This document shows, piece by piece, positions 9,441 to 19,631 of a stretch of DNA of 64,000 nt (positions are counted from its first letter, which is position 1; every line of letters begins with the position of its first letter). The position numbers and the translations under genes are program-made. Source of the DNA: an uncultured Maribacter sp. Lineage in GTDB: Bacteria; Bacteroidota; Bacteroidia; Flavobacteriales; Flavobacteriaceae. The notes below the pieces were generated by a model, which made no database searches, was not told where the DNA came from, and worked only from the letters and a program-made list of their open reading frames with translations. Location of the stretch: the NCBI RefSeq assembly GCF_947500405.1, contig NZ_CANMRY010000008.1, forward strand, positions 116,918 through 180,917, given 5' to 3'.

Positions 9441-10616
9441 ATGAAAAAAGTAGTAATAGTTTCTGCTGTTAGAACCCCAATTGGAAGCTTTATGGGGGCA
9501 CTATCCACAATACCTGCTCCAAAACTAGGCGCAACTGCCATTAAAGGGGCTTTGCAAAAAATAAATTTAAGTCCAGATAAAATAGAAGAAGTAATAATGG
9601 GCAACGTAGTGCAAGCTGGCACTGGACAAGCTCCTGCTAGGCAAGCTGCCATATATGCAGGAATACCAAACACTGTTCCTTGTTCTGCTGTTAACAAAGT
9701 TTGTGCTTCTGGTATGAAAGCTATTATGCAAGCTGCACAAGCAATTGCCTTAGGAGATACTTCCATTGTTGTTGCTGGTGGAATGGAGAACATGAGTCAA
9801 ATACCTCATTATTTACACGTAAGAAACGGAGTGAAATTTGGGCCTACTTCTATGGTTGATGGCATGCAGAAAGACGGACTAGTAGATGCTTATGATGAAA
9901 ATGCAATGGGTGTTTGCGCAGATGCTTGTGCAACAGAATATGAATTCTCCAGAGAAGACCAAGATAATTTTGCAATCCAATCTTACAAAAGATCTACAGA
10001 TGCTTGGGAAAACAATCTTTTTAAAAATGAAGTTATCCCTGTTGAAGTTCCACAAAGACGTGGAGAACCTATTATTGTAAAGGAAGATGAAGAGTATAAA
10101 AACGTAAAATTAGAAAAAATACCTACTTTAAGACCTGCTTTTACCAAAGAAGGTACTGTAACTGCCGCGAATGCTTCCACAATTAATGACGGAGCTGCTG
10201 CCATAGTTCTAATGAGTGAAGAAAAAGCAAAAGAACTAAATTTAAAGCCTATAGCTACTATAAAAAGTTATGCTGATGCTGCTCATGAACCAGAATGGTT
10301 TACAACTGCTCCTGCTAAAGCTTTACCAAAAGCTTTAGAAAAAGCTAATATTTCTATTTCTGATGTAGATTATTTTGAATTTAACGAAGCTTTTTCTGTA
10401 GTTGGACTTGCTAATATGAAAATTTTAGGCCTTAACGACTCCAATGTTAATGTTAATGGTGGTGCTGTTTCTTTAGGACACCCTTTAGGGTGTTCTGGCG
10501 CAAGAATATTAGTTACCCTAATAAATGTCTTAGAACAAAAAAATGCTAGGACTGGAGCCGCTGCAATATGCAATGGTGGTGGTGGTGCTTCTGCCATAAT
10601 TATTGAGAGAGATTAA
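9441..10616 (+). CDS. Acetyl-CoA C-acyltransferase (thiolase)
   Basis: 391 aa, the usual thiolase length. The active-site nucleophile is Cys88 in NKVCASGMKA. The C-terminal catalytic residues are His in NEAFSVV-GGAVSLGHPLGCSGAR and Cys in AICNGGGGASA. The N-terminus (VVIVSAVRTPIGSF) matches biosynthetic/acetoacetyl-CoA thiolases. It catalyses reversible condensation or cleavage of acetyl-CoA and acyl-CoA units in the cytoplasm. Length and motifs favour acetyl-CoA C-acetyltransferase over the longer FadA type, but substrate range is not decided by sequence. It is monocistronic: divergent from the HD-domain gene and closed by a strong terminator shared with the converging TPR gene. Confidence 0.93.
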   Translation: MKKVVIVSAVRTPIGSFMGALSTIPAPKLGATAIKGALQKINLSPDKIEEVIMGNVVQAGTGQAPARQAAIYAGIPNTVPCSAVNKVCASGMKAIMQAAQAIALGDTSIVVAGGMENMSQIPHYLHVRNGVKFGPTSMVDGMQKDGLVDAYDENAMGVCADACATEYEFSREDQDNFAIQSYKRSTDAWENNLFKNEVIPVEVPQRRGEPIIVKEDEEYKNVKLEKIPTLRPAFTKEGTVTAANASTINDGAAAIVLMSEEKAKELNLKPIATIKSYADAAHEPEWFTTAPAKALPKALEKANISISDVDYFEFNEAFSVVGLANMKILGLNDSNVNVNGGAVSLGHPLGCSGARILVTLINVLEQKNARTGAAAICNGGGGASAIIIERD

Positions 10617-10638
10617 CAAAACATATCAAAATAAAAAA

Positions 10639-10669
10639 GGGTCTTTCACTAAGTGAAAGACCCTTTTTA
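10639..10669. terminator. Bidirectional intrinsic terminator
   Basis: A perfect 12-bp stem (GGGTCTTTCACT / AGTGAAAGACCC, 10639-10663) is flanked by A6 upstream and T5 downstream. It can therefore end both the thiolase transcript (+) and the converging TPR-protein transcript (-). Confidence 0.9.
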
Positions 10670-10689
10670 TAGTATATATTACTAGAGAA

Positions 10690-11952
10690 TTACTCTCCTA
10701 ACAACTTCTTTAATCTCATGAAGTTTTCATTATCTCCCATTGCTCCATAGATATTTTTTAACTGTGTTAATATCCCTTGGTTATCTGGATTAGTTTTTAA
10801 TGCTTCTTCTAAAACCCCTGCACCTTCTTTAAATAAATCATCCTTTTGCTGTTTTAACTCATCATAACGAGCAATATCAGCTCTAGAGTTACCTAAAGAA
10901 TTCATTTCATCAATTAATCCATTACCTTCATTTACATATGTTGTAGATAAGTTTAATTGCGCATTAGTGTACCCTGGATTAACTTCTAAAGTTTTTATAT
11001 AAGCCGCTCTTGCTTCTTCTATATTCCCTTGCTCCATATTAATTACACCAATATTATAGTGTAAATCTGGATTATCAGGAGCAACTGCTACAGCTTCTGC
11101 CATTAAAGATTTAAATTTATCCTTATCTCCTAATTTAAAATATAAATTAGCTTGGTTAAGAATTAAGTTAACGTCTTTAGGGTCATTTGCTCTTGCTGCT
11201 TCATAAGCCTTTAACGCTTTGTCATCCTGTCCTAACTGTGTATATATTAATGCCGTATTCTTAACAATCTCTGCTTTTTTAGAAGGTGTCTTCTCATCTT
11301 TTGGATCTTTATACGTACCAGATTTCACCATTAAATCTCTTTGTACTTTATCCATTTCTTCTGTTTCTCCAGAAGCAACATTGGTAGCTTTATACACAAT
11401 AGCGCTACCATCATAACCAACTTCTTGCAGTTCACTATAATAAGTTAATGCTTCTTCATAATGACCACCATTTACCGCACTACTTGCTGCATAATAAAGG
11501 TAAGAAGTATCTTTTGGACTTAATTTGTAGCTTAAATATAATTTTTCTGCAGCTTCTTTAAACTTTTTAGCTCCATTATCTGCTACTGCAGAATTAACTA
11601 AGTCTGCAGTAATAGCAGACATTTGCTGCTGTGTTTCTGCAGAATATTTAGACTTACCGCTTTCTTTTTCTATTTTTAAAACTTTCTGAAAAGAGTTAAC
11701 AGCTTCTTGAAAAGCAGAACCATCTCCTTTTTTTGCTAAATCTGCATATGTTTTTCCTCTTAAAAACTCATATTGTGCTTGTACTTTAGCATCTGCACCA
11801 GCTACTAAACTAGAAGCTGCTTCTAAAGAAGCCTTTGCACTTGCCGAGTCTCCTCCTTTTAAAGCTTTATCTGCCGCTTTTAATTCATTCTTCTGAGCAA
11901 AACCTACCATTGTAAAAGACAGTGCTGCCAATAATATAATCTTAGTTTTCAT
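10690..11952 (-). CDS. Exported tetratricopeptide-repeat protein
   Basis: 420 aa with a clean signal peptide ending VGFAQ, so cleavage is expected around residue 19. The mature part is helical. It starts with degenerate Ala/Lys-rich repeats (residues 25-130) and then has clear TPR units (ALTYYSELQEVGYD; YTQLGQDDKALKAYEAARAN; LYFKLGDKDKFKSLMAEAVA; YNIGVINMEQGNIEEARAAY). TPR proteins are periplasmic or envelope scaffolds with no enzymatic role. Its start lies 33 bp beyond the gyrA stop on the same strand, so it is probably transcribed with gyrA. No specific partner can be named. Confidence 0.88.
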   Translation of the reverse strand: MKTKIILLAALSFTMVGFAQKNELKAADKALKGGDSASAKASLEAASSLVAGADAKVQAQYEFLRGKTYADLAKKGDGSAFQEAVNSFQKVLKIEKESGKSKYSAETQQQMSAITADLVNSAVADNGAKKFKEAAEKLYLSYKLSPKDTSYLYYAASSAVNGGHYEEALTYYSELQEVGYDGSAIVYKATNVASGETEEMDKVQRDLMVKSGTYKDPKDEKTPSKKAEIVKNTALIYTQLGQDDKALKAYEAARANDPKDVNLILNQANLYFKLGDKDKFKSLMAEAVAVAPDNPDLHYNIGVINMEQGNIEEARAAYIKTLEVNPGYTNAQLNLSTTYVNEGNGLIDEMNSLGNSRADIARYDELKQQKDDLFKEGAGVLEEALKTNPDNQGILTQLKNIYGAMGDNENFMRLKKLLGE

Positions 11953-11985
11953 TTTTAAATTTAATTAAATATTAGTGTTTGTAAA

Positions 11986-14544
11986 TTACTCTTTTGTTTC
12001 TTCTGTAGTATCGTCTGTATTACTACCCGAACTACCCTTATCAATTGCCGTGCCATCTTCTGCATTCACCTCTAAATCAGCTATTTCAGATTCATCAATC
12101 TCATCTTCATCCTTCATCACCTTAGCAACTGCAGCAATAGAATCTTCGCCTTTTATATTAATTAGTTTAACTCCTTGCGTAGCTCTACCCATAACTCTTA
12201 AATCCTCTACTGCCATACGAATTGCAATACCAGACTTATTAATAATCATTAAATCGTCAGAATCTGTTACATTTTTAATAGCCACTAAACCTCCTGTTTT
12301 CTCTGTAATAGATATAGTCTTAACACCTTTACCTCCACGGTTAGTTACTCTATAATCATCTATACTAGAGCGCTTACCATATCCATTTTCAGAAACTACT
12401 AAAAGTTCATCTTCAAAGTTATGTACGGTTACCATTCCTATTACCTCATCATCATCATGAGCTAAAGTAATACCACGCACACCAGAAGCATTTCTTCCCA
12501 TAGGTCTAGTTTTACTTTCTTCAAAACGAATAGCTTTACCAGATTTTAATCCTAAGAATACTTGGCTAGTTCCTGTTGTTAACTTAGCTTCTAACAGCTC
12601 ATCCCCTTCTCTAATACCAATAGCATTAATTCCGTTTTGACGTGGTCTAGAATATTGCTCTAATGAAGTTTTCTTAACTGTACCTTTTTTAGTAGCCATA
12701 ATTACATAATGACTATTTACGTAATCCTCATCCTTTAAATCTTGTGTACAAATGAAAGCTTTTACCTTATCATCTTGCTCAATATTTATAAGGTTTTGGA
12801 TTGCACGTCCTTTAGATGTTCTACTTCCTTCTGGAATTTCATAAACTCGCATCCAGAAACATTTTCCTTTTTGCGTAAAGAACAACATGTATTGGTGGTT
12901 AGTACCTACAAATAAATGTTCTAAAAAGTCTTCATTTCTTGTAGAAGATGCTTTTTGACCAACTCCTCCTCTATTTTGCGTTTTGTATTCTGAAAGTGGT
13001 GTTCTTTTAATATAACCCGCATGAGAAATAGTAATTACTACTTGCTCATTAGGAATCATATCTTCCATACTTAAATCACCACCCGCAAAATTAATTTCGG
13101 ACCTACGCTCATCCCCATACTTATCTTTTACTTCTAAAAGCTCGTCTTTAATAATAGACATTCTACGGTCTTTATTAGCAAGAATATCTTTTAAATCAGC
13201 AATAGTCTTTAATATTTCATCATATTCTGCACGTAGTTTATCTTGCTCTAAACCAGTTAACTGGCGCAACCTCATTTCTACAATTGCTTTAGATTGAATT
13301 TCTGTAAGCTTAAAACGCTCCATTAAATTCTCTCTAGCTTCATCTGCGTTAGAGGATGCTCTAATAATAGCAATTACCTCGTCAATATTATCAGAGGCAA
13401 TAATTAAACCTTCTAAGATGTGTGCTCTATCTTCAGCTTTCTTTAATTCATATTCTGTACGCCTTACAACTACCTCATGTCTATGCTCCACAAAATAATG
13501 AATCATCTGTTTAACATTCAATAATTGCGGTCTACCATTAACTAAAGCAATATTATTTACACTAAAAGAAGATTGTAATGCCGTGTATTTAAATAGCATA
13601 TTTAATACTATATTAGGAACAGCATCTCTTTTAAGTATATAAACAATACGCATACCTTTCCTATCCGATTCATCACGGATTGTAGATATACCATCTATCT
13701 TTTTATCATTCACCAAGTCAGCGGTTTTCTTAATCATATCCGCTTTATTCACTTGATAAGGAATTTCTGTAACAATAATACATTCTCTTCCTTGCACTTC
13801 TTCAATAACAGCTTTGGCGCGCATTACAACTCTACCTCTACCTGTATGAAAAGCTTCTTTTACACCTTCATACCCGTATATAATTCCACCAGTTGGAAAA
13901 TCTGGCGCTTTAATATGTGTAATTAGCTCATCAATCTCAATATCATTATTATCAATATAAGCAACAGTACCGTCTACAACTTCAGATAAGTTATGAGGAG
14001 GCATGTTTGTTGCCATACCAACAGCTATACCAGAGGCACCATTTACTAATAAATTTGGGATTCTTGTTGGTAACACAGTAGGTTCTTTAAGAGAATCATC
14101 AAAATTTAATTGATGATCTACCGTATCCTTATCAATATCTGCTAACATGTCATCTGCAATCTTACGCATACGAGCCTCCGTATAACGCATTGCTGCAGGG
14201 CTATCTCCATCAATAGAACCAAAGTTACCTTGGCCGTCTACCAACATATAACGCAAACTCCATTCCTGAGCCATACGTACCATAGAGTCATAAACCGAAG
14301 TATCTCCATGTGGGTGATACTTACCTAAAACCTCCCCAACAATACGGGCAGATTTTTTATGAGCACTACTAGATCTTACCCCTAATTCATACATTCCAAA
14401 TAAAACTCTTCGGTGTACAGGTTTTAATCCATCTCTTACGTCTGGAAGTGCACGTGACACAATGACCGACATTGAGTAATCAATGTAAGCCGATTTCATT
14501 TCATCTTCAATATTAATAGGAATCAATTTTTCTCCGTCTGCCAT
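11986..14544 (-). CDS. gyrA: DNA gyrase subunit A
   Basis: 852 aa. The N-terminal breakage-reunion domain starts at [20 protein letters not shown] (residues ~24-43) and contains the catalytic Tyr121 in [10 protein letters not shown]. The quinolone-determining region reads [10 protein letters not shown], with Thr82 at the position of E. coli Ser83 and Asp86 at that of Asp87. A C-terminal beta-pinwheel (about 510-800) includes the GyrA-box-like QNRGGVG, a variant of QRRGGKG. The last ~45 residues are an acidic, low-complexity tail. With GyrB it forms the A2B2 gyrase that introduces negative supercoils using ATP. gyrB is not in the window. It is divergent from clpC across a 263-bp gap in which I see no further gene. 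Confidence 0.97.
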   Translation of the reverse strand: MADGEKLIPINIEDEMKSAYIDYSMSVIVSRALPDVRDGLKPVHRRVLFGMYELGVRSSSAHKKSARIVGEVLGKYHPHGDTSVYDSMVRMAQEWSLRYMLVDGQGNFGSIDGDSPAAMRYTEARMRKIADDMLADIDKDTVDHQLNFDDSLKEPTVLPTRIPNLLVNGASGIAVGMATNMPPHNLSEVVDGTVAYIDNNDIEIDELITHIKAPDFPTGGIIYGYEGVKEAFHTGRGRVVMRAKAVIEEVQGRECIIVTEIPYQVNKADMIKKTADLVNDKKIDGISTIRDESDRKGMRIVYILKRDAVPNIVLNMLFKYTALQSSFSVNNIALVNGRPQLLNVKQMIHYFVEHRHEVVVRRTEYELKKAEDRAHILEGLIIASDNIDEVIAIIRASSNADEARENLMERFKLTEIQSKAIVEMRLRQLTGLEQDKLRAEYDEILKTIADLKDILANKDRRMSIIKDELLEVKDKYGDERRSEINFAGGDLSMEDMIPNEQVVITISHAGYIKRTPLSEYKTQNRGGVGQKASSTRNEDFLEHLFVGTNHQYMLFFTQKGKCFWMRVYEIPEGSRTSKGRAIQNLINIEQDDKVKAFICTQDLKDEDYVNSHYVIMATKKGTVKKTSLEQYSRPRQNGINAIGIREGDELLEAKLTTGTSQVFLGLKSGKAIRFEESKTRPMGRNASGVRGITLAHDDDEVIGMVTVHNFEDELLVVSENGYGKRSSIDDYRVTNRGGKGVKTISITEKTGGLVAIKNVTDSDDLMIINKSGIAIRMAVEDLRVMGRATQGVKLINIKGEDSIAAVAKVMKDEDEIDESEIADLEVNAEDGTAIDKGSSGSNTDDTTEETKE

Positions 14545-14807
14545 CTTAAAAATCTAGTTGTTTTAATTAAGGTTAAAAAAGCATGCCAATATACTCAAAA
14601 TCGAAGCTAACACAGCACACTTAAAGTTTTTTATTAAATAATTTATTAACACTTTTCATGAAAAACAATCGTTAACAATTATATAGAGTAAAATTTTGTA
14701 ATCCGGCTCTTTTTTCGTCATTTAGGAATAGTTTAACGAATATAGGTATGGTAATTGCCACTAATTAAGCAATATTTAGTAATTTTATAGTTGATACAAA
14801 TAATTAT

Positions 14808-17360
14808 ATGGATGATAATTTCTCACCACGGGTAAAAGATGTAATAGCTTTTAGTAAAGAAGAGGCGCTAAGACTTGGCCATGATTTTATTGGCACAGAG
14901 CATCTTATGCTTGGATTATTACGAGATGGAAACGGCAAAGCTATCAACATTCTTGATGCTCTAGATGTAGATTTAGACCATTTAAGAAGAAAGGTTGAAA
15001 TCCTTAGCCCTTCTAACCCTAACCCAAGTGGCATACAAAAAGACAAAAAGAACTTACATTTAACAAGACAAGCAGAACGTGCTCTAAAAACCACGTTTCT
15101 AGAAGCTAAGTTATTTCAGAGTTCCTCAATTAATACTGCTCATTTATTACTTTGCATATTAAGAAATGAGAATGACCCCACCACAAAACTACTTCACAAG
15201 TTAAAAGTAGACTATGATGGCGTAAAAGAACAGTTTAAATTTATGATTACAAGCGATGATGATATTGTAAACCCGCCAACGTCCGAATCTTTTCCAAGCG
15301 ATTCTGATGAGAGCGGAGACAATAAAGAAAGTACATTTGGAAACTCTTCTACCCCTAAAGGGAACAAAAAATCTAAGACACCAGTTTTAGATAATTTTGG
15401 AAGAGACCTAACACGTATGGCAGAGGAAAATAATTTGGACCCTGTTGTTGGTAGAGAAAAAGAAATAGAACGTGTTTCTCAGATACTAAGTCGTAGAAAA
15501 AAGAATAATCCATTATTAATAGGTGAACCGGGAGTTGGTAAAAGTGCTATTGCAGAAGGTTTAGCATTACGAATTATTAATAAAAAGGTTTCTAGAATCT
15601 TATACAACAAAAGAGTTGTAACCTTAGATTTAGCTTCTTTAGTTGCTGGCACGAAATACCGTGGCCAGTTTGAAGAACGTATGAAAGCCGTTATGAATGA
15701 GTTAGAAAAGAATGATGATGTTATTCTTTTTATTGATGAAATACATACCATTGTTGGCGCAGGTGGTGCTACTGGAAGTTTAGACGCTTCTAACATGTTT
15801 AAACCAGCTTTAGCAAGAGGTGAAATTCAATGTATTGGTGCTACCACTTTAGATGAATACAGACAGTATATTGAAAAAGATGGTGCCTTAGAAAGACGTT
15901 TTCAGAAAGTTATTGTAGAACCTACTTCTGTAGAAGAAACTATAGAGATTCTACAAAACATTAAGACTAAATACGAAGACCACCATAATGTTACGTACAC
16001 AGATGAAGCAATTATTGCCTGTGTTAAACTAACAAATAGGTATATGACAGACCGTTTTCTTCCAGATAAAGCTATTGATGCTTTAGATGAAGCTGGTTCT
16101 AGAGTACATATTGTAAATATGGATGTTCCTAAACAAATTCTAGAATTAGAAAAACAACTAGAAGATGTTAGAGAATTAAAAAATAGTGTTGTTAAAAAGC
16201 AAAAATATGAAGAGGCAGCAAAACTTAGAGACGACGAAAAAAGGATAGAAAAAGACCTTGCTACTGCTCAAGAAAAATGGGAAGATGACAGCAAACTTCA
16301 CAAAGAAACTGTATCTGAAGACAATGTTGCTGATGTTGTTTCTATGATGAGTGGTATTCCTGTTAACAGAATTGCGCAAACAGAAAGCAACAAATTAGCC
16401 GAATTACCAGAATTAATTAAATCTAACGTAATTGGGCAAGATGATGCTGTTGCTAAAGTTGCAAAAGCTATTCAAAGAAATAGAGCAGGACTTAAAGACC
16501 CTAACAAGCCAATTGGTTCTTTTATTTTCTTAGGACAAACTGGTGTTGGTAAAACCCAGTTAGCAAAAGTTCTTGCTAAAGAATTATTTGATTCTGAAGA
16601 AGCTCTAATTCGTATAGACATGAGTGAATATATGGAAAAATTTGCCATTTCTAGATTAGTTGGTGCACCTCCAGGTTATGTTGGTTATGAAGAAGGAGGA
16701 CAATTAACCGAAAAAGTTAGACGCAAACCTTATTCTGTTGTACTATTAGATGAAGTTGAAAAAGCGCATCCAGATGTATTTAATATGATGCTTCAAGTGT
16801 TAGATGATGGCTTTTTAACAGATAGTTTAGGTAGAAAAATTGATTTTAGAAATACCATTATTATAATGACTTCCAATATTGGTGCCCGCCAATTAAAGGA
16901 CTTTGGACAAGGTGTTGGTTTTGGTACTGCAGCAAAAAAATCGCAAGCAGATGCATATCAAAAAGGAGTTATAGAAAATGCTCTTAAAAAGGCTTTTGCT
17001 CCAGAATTCTTAAATAGAATAGATGATGTAATAGTATTTAACGCTTTAGAAAGAGAAGATATTCATAAAATTATAGATATAGAACTTCTTAAATTATATG
17101 CCAGAATTAGAGACATAGGATACAACCTTAATCTTACAGATAAAGCTAAAGACTATATTGCTGAGAAAGGTTTTGATAAGCAATATGGCGCCAGACCCCT
17201 AAAAAGAGCTATTCAAAAATATATTGAAGATGCGCTTGCTGAAGAGATTGTAAATTCTAAATTAAAAGAGGGAGACAGTATTTTCATGGATTTAGATAAG
17301 AAGAAAGACGAGCTTACTATTAAAATTGAAAAAGCGGAAGAATCTTCTAAAACAGAATAA
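14808..17360 (+). CDS. clpC: ATP-dependent Clp protease ATP-binding subunit ClpC
   Basis: 850 aa with the full ClpC layout. There is a double Clp-N domain (1-~145), then a Ser/Asp-rich linker (150-190). The first AAA+ module has Walker A GEPGVGKS (239-246) and Walker B LFIDEIHT. A UVR-type middle segment (QKYEEAAKLRDDEKRIEKDL) separates ClpC from ClpA and ClpB. The second AAA+ module has GQTGVGKT (about 575-582), Walker B VLLDEVEKAH and sensor-2 GARPLKRAI. It unfolds substrates and feeds them to ClpP in the cytoplasm. No mcsA/B or ctsR neighbours are present. It ends in a strong terminator. Confidence 0.96.
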   Translation: MDDNFSPRVKDVIAFSKEEALRLGHDFIGTEHLMLGLLRDGNGKAINILDALDVDLDHLRRKVEILSPSNPNPSGIQKDKKNLHLTRQAERALKTTFLEAKLFQSSSINTAHLLLCILRNENDPTTKLLHKLKVDYDGVKEQFKFMITSDDDIVNPPTSESFPSDSDESGDNKESTFGNSSTPKGNKKSKTPVLDNFGRDLTRMAEENNLDPVVGREKEIERVSQILSRRKKNNPLLIGEPGVGKSAIAEGLALRIINKKVSRILYNKRVVTLDLASLVAGTKYRGQFEERMKAVMNELEKNDDVILFIDEIHTIVGAGGATGSLDASNMFKPALARGEIQCIGATTLDEYRQYIEKDGALERRFQKVIVEPTSVEETIEILQNIKTKYEDHHNVTYTDEAIIACVKLTNRYMTDRFLPDKAIDALDEAGSRVHIVNMDVPKQILELEKQLEDVRELKNSVVKKQKYEEAAKLRDDEKRIEKDLATAQEKWEDDSKLHKETVSEDNVADVVSMMSGIPVNRIAQTESNKLAELPELIKSNVIGQDDAVAKVAKAIQRNRAGLKDPNKPIGSFIFLGQTGVGKTQLAKVLAKELFDSEEALIRIDMSEYMEKFAISRLVGAPPGYVGYEEGGQLTEKVRRKPYSVVLLDEVEKAHPDVFNMMLQVLDDGFLTDSLGRKIDFRNTIIIMTSNIGARQLKDFGQGVGFGTAAKKSQADAYQKGVIENALKKAFAPEFLNRIDDVIVFNALEREDIHKIIDIELLKLYARIRDIGYNLNLTDKAKDYIAEKGFDKQYGARPLKRAIQKYIEDALAEEIVNSKLKEGDSIFMDLDKKKDELTIKIEKAEESSKTE

Positions 17361-17382
17361 TTTTTTACCATATTATAAGAAG

Positions 17383-17407
17383 AAGGGCTCAGTTGAGCCC
17401 TTTTTTA
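17383..17407 (+). terminator. Rho-independent terminator after clpC
   Basis: Stem AAGGGCTCA / TGAGCCCTT (17383-17402) followed by T6 on the plus strand, 22 bases after the clpC stop. Confidence 0.88.
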
Positions 17408-17546
17408 TGCTCAAAAGAAGCCATACCTATATTGCACAAAAAATACCCAAAAGCAGTATAAACGAATTTTCAGCCTTTAATCTAAAATATTATACCAAAC
17501 CTTTACTAACGCCTAAATTCGCCCAAGACACTATAACAAATAATAC

Positions 17547-17948
17547 TTGAAAGTGAGTTTGGCGAAGAAAAAAATTATAGTAAAAGAGTATCAATTAGAA
17601 ATTGGAAAAATACAAGTGTTTGACACTCATATGGTTTCCATTTTTAATGAAGGAGTTACACTTACTTTAGAGCGTGTTTTCCAAATAATTGGTATTGCAG
17701 AAATTCACTTTAAAAACAAACCTTTTGGCTATGTTAGCTATCGTAAAAATTCTTATGTAATAGACCCTACAATATATAGTCATTTACGAGAATTAAACAA
17801 TTTAAAAGGGTTTGCCATCGTATCTGTAAACGAAATAGATATGCATAACTTTAATATAGAAAAACTCTTCTACAAAAAAGCTATGAAATTCTATATAGAA
17901 TATGATAACGCTATTGCTTGGATAAAAAGAAGAGTTAAAGTAAAATAA
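17547..17948 (+). CDS. STAS/SpoIIAA-like small cytoplasmic protein
   Basis: About 131-133 aa. No ATG fits: the start is a TTG at 17547 or a GTG at 17553, and the conserved part begins at KEYQLEIGKIQVF. The pattern (EGVTLTLERV, then HFKNKPFGYVSYRKNSYVIDPTIY, then FAIVSVNEID) resembles a family common in Flavobacteriaceae that I know as uncharacterised STAS/SpoIIAA-like proteins of alternating alpha/beta structure. There is no signal peptide or membrane segment. Its biochemical role is unknown. It lies between the clpC terminator and the converging small membrane gene, with its own 140-bp upstream region. Confidence 0.75.
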   Translation: MKVSLAKKKIIVKEYQLEIGKIQVFDTHMVSIFNEGVTLTLERVFQIIGIAEIHFKNKPFGYVSYRKNSYVIDPTIYSHLRELNNLKGFAIVSVNEIDMHNFNIEKLFYKKAMKFYIEYDNAIAWIKRRVKVK

Positions 17949-17949
17949 T

Positions 17950-18126
17950 TTAATCCCATTTTTCTTTACACTTTCTTGCAATAGCACTGCTAAGTAATCC
18001 TAAAAAAATTACCGTTATTAACTCTACCCAATTAAAACCACTATTTGGTACTCTTGTATATTGCGAATAAATTATATATGCTACAACTGGTCCATACATA
18101 ATTAAGTTAACAACAAAATTTTTCAT
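17950..18126 (-). CDS. Small two-helix membrane protein (58 aa)
   Basis: A short frame from the ATG at 18126 to the TAA at 17950-17952. It begins MKNFVVNLIMYGPVVAYIIY, and its second hydrophobic segment (about residues 34-50) is followed by a basic tail RKCKEKWD. The codon pattern, two clean membrane segments and position 52 bp downstream of the 140-aa gene on the same strand support a real gene. It ends 1 bp from the stop of the converging STAS-like gene. As the last gene behind a putative Hcp-linked cargo gene it could be part of an immunity set, but that is inference. I do not recognise the family. Confidence 0.6.
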   Translation of the reverse strand: MKNFVVNLIMYGPVVAYIIYSQYTRVPNSGFNWVELITVIFLGLLSSAIARKCKEKWD

Positions 18127-18178
18127 ATCTCTTTAATTTACACTCTTAAATAACCATCTACTTTACTAAACTTTAGTT

Positions 18179-18601
18179 TTAAAACTCCTGAAACTGGTTA
18201 CGCTTTTTCTTCTTTTTTTTCTTAATAGTAAAACCTGCATTTTTTATAAGCACTGTATCATAAACAGGTCTAGCCAAAACTAGCTCATTAATCTCTGGAT
18301 CCTTACTAGAATATTTTACTCTAAAAAACTTGTTTACTATTTCCCAATCATCATCTAATCCTAATTGTATATCTCCATCTATTTTTTTTTTATCTACATA
18401 AAATTCATAAACAGCAAAGGTATCTGTATTTTGATGCTCTATGGCTACACATTCTGCTATTGCATAAACCGTATAAAATTTAAAATGGTAAAAACTTCGA
18501 GTGCTAGTATATACAATATAAGATATAATAAACGCCAAGATATACCTTAATGGAGTTTGAGAATTAAAAAAGCTTTCTATCTTACTTATTATTTTTTTCA
18601 C
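18179..18601 (-). CDS. Unknown single-pass membrane protein (140 aa)
   Basis: 140 aa with one hydrophobic helix (residues ~17-33), then a soluble domain containing KIDGDIQLGLDDDWEIVNKF and RVKYSSKDPEINELV, and a very basic tail with seven or more consecutive lysines near residue 127. The start overlaps the end of the 349-aa gene by 20 bp, so translation is probably coupled. The SSKDP/PE-NELV segment is of a kind often seen in small Bacteroidota membrane proteins of unknown function. Directly behind a putative cargo gene linked to Hcp, an immunity role is the obvious hypothesis but is not shown. Confidence 0.72.
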   Translation of the reverse strand: MKKIISKIESFFNSQTPLRYILAFIISYIVYTSTRSFYHFKFYTVYAIAECVAIEHQNTDTFAVYEFYVDKKKIDGDIQLGLDDDWEIVNKFFRVKYSSKDPEINELVLARPVYDTVLIKNAGFTIKKKKKKKRNQFQEF

Positions 18602-19631
18602 TTTTTATTTCTTTTTTTGTCTTATTAGCTACTGTTGTTTTGGTCGAATTAATCCCAATACGCATAGTATGCTCCAAATATCCCCCCATACTTTTATTAA
18701 ATTCCATAAGACCAAAGCTACCTATCTCTTTATTAATACCCCCGCCTAACATTCCAAAAGAAAAATCTACAGCAATATTTTTCGATTCAGAAAACCTCAT
18801 CATATAATTATTCTTTTCTCTTGAATTAGCCACCGATCGCATAAAAACAGAACTAGCACTAAATTTAAACACACCAGATACTGCTGCCCTATACGGATCT
18901 ACTTTTTTATAATCAAAACCGTTCCCTACATACTGCGCAGTAGCATCACCAAAAAAATGCCCCAAACCACTTCCTAAACTAGAGTTTAACGTAAGCCCCA
19001 AACTACGAGTAGATAATATACTTTTAATATAAGTACCAGAACTTCCAATTAATTCTGCCTCTGCAATAACCGCTGGCTTTGCATATACATACATAGCAGG
19101 TAAAAGCTCTACCCCTGCTATAATAGCCACTGGCAAACCTAAGGTTACGGTAAAAATAGTTTTCTCGTCTACCGTATCATAGGCATTCCAAATTTTTGCA
19201 TTCTCTTCTTTACTAACTGTAACTTGTAACATTTTTGCAAATATAGCCGCAGAACTAGAAATACGTCTGCTTATTTCCGCATGGGTAATTGGCAATTCTC
19301 GTATGCGTTGTTCCCCATAAAAAGAAGGTGTACTACCGCCTATAGGAACATTTACAGTATCTACTATAAAATACCTGTTTTTAGCTAAACTGTTTCTTTG
19401 TCTGTAGATTTTATTTAAGGTATCGTCAAAATACCAATCGTTGGTTTTGGTTTTAATTTTTGTTATTTCTTGTTTTACAAACCGTTTTACAGTTCTTTCT
19501 AGCTCTGTTTTTACAGTTTGCTCTATTTGCAAATGAGAATTTCTGTTAACTCTTTGCTCTACTTGTTTTATTGTAGCATTTAATTGCCTCTTTAGCGTAT
19601 GTAATCTTCTTTGCTTTGCAAATTTCTCCAT
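18582..19631 (-). CDS. Putative Hcp-linked T6SS cargo/effector protein (349 aa)
   Basis: 349 aa and unrecognised as a whole. Residues 1-65 are basic and helical, with LKRQLNATIK at 13-22, a motif also found in the protein next to the second Hcp gene. The middle (about 153-195) is strongly hydrophobic with Gly and Pro (LGLPVAIIAGVELLPAMYVY). It is followed by a Gly/Ser-rich stretch and GHFFGDATAQYVGNGFDYKK, a pattern I associate with the region before or within toxin modules of Bacteroidota polymorphic toxins. There is no signal peptide or catalytic motif I can name. It is divergent from the orphan Hcp/TssD gene (291-bp gap) and its 3' end overlaps the 140-aa membrane gene. A membrane-acting effector delivered with Hcp is a hypothesis from context. 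Confidence 0.65.
   Translation of the reverse strand: MEKFAKQRRLHTLKRQLNATIKQVEQRVNRNSHLQIEQTVKTELERTVKRFVKQEITKIKTKTNDWYFDDTLNKIYRQRNSLAKNRYFIVDTVNVPIGGSTPSFYGEQRIRELPITHAEISRRISSSAAIFAKMLQVTVSKEENAKIWNAYDTVDEKTIFTVTLGLPVAIIAGVELLPAMYVYAKPAVIAEAELIGSSGTYIKSILSTRSLGLTLNSSLGSGLGHFFGDATAQYVGNGFDYKKVDPYRAAVSGVFKFSASSVFMRSVANSREKNNYMMRFSESKNIAVDFSFGMLGGGINKEIGSFGLMEFNKSMGGYLEHTMRIGINSTKTTVANKTKKEIKSEKNNK

Noticed and set aside
14296..14305. GyrA Thr82 at the position of E. coli Ser83, considered as a quinolone-resistance change
   Set aside because: Thr or Ser is natural at this position in many bacteria including Flavobacteriaceae as I recall them. Sequence alone does not show resistance.
18179..18230. 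Run of lysine codons at the 140-aa C-terminus as a possible frameshift slip site
   Set aside because: A homopolymeric A/T tract can slip, but the frame and stop look normal and there is no downstream frame to reach.
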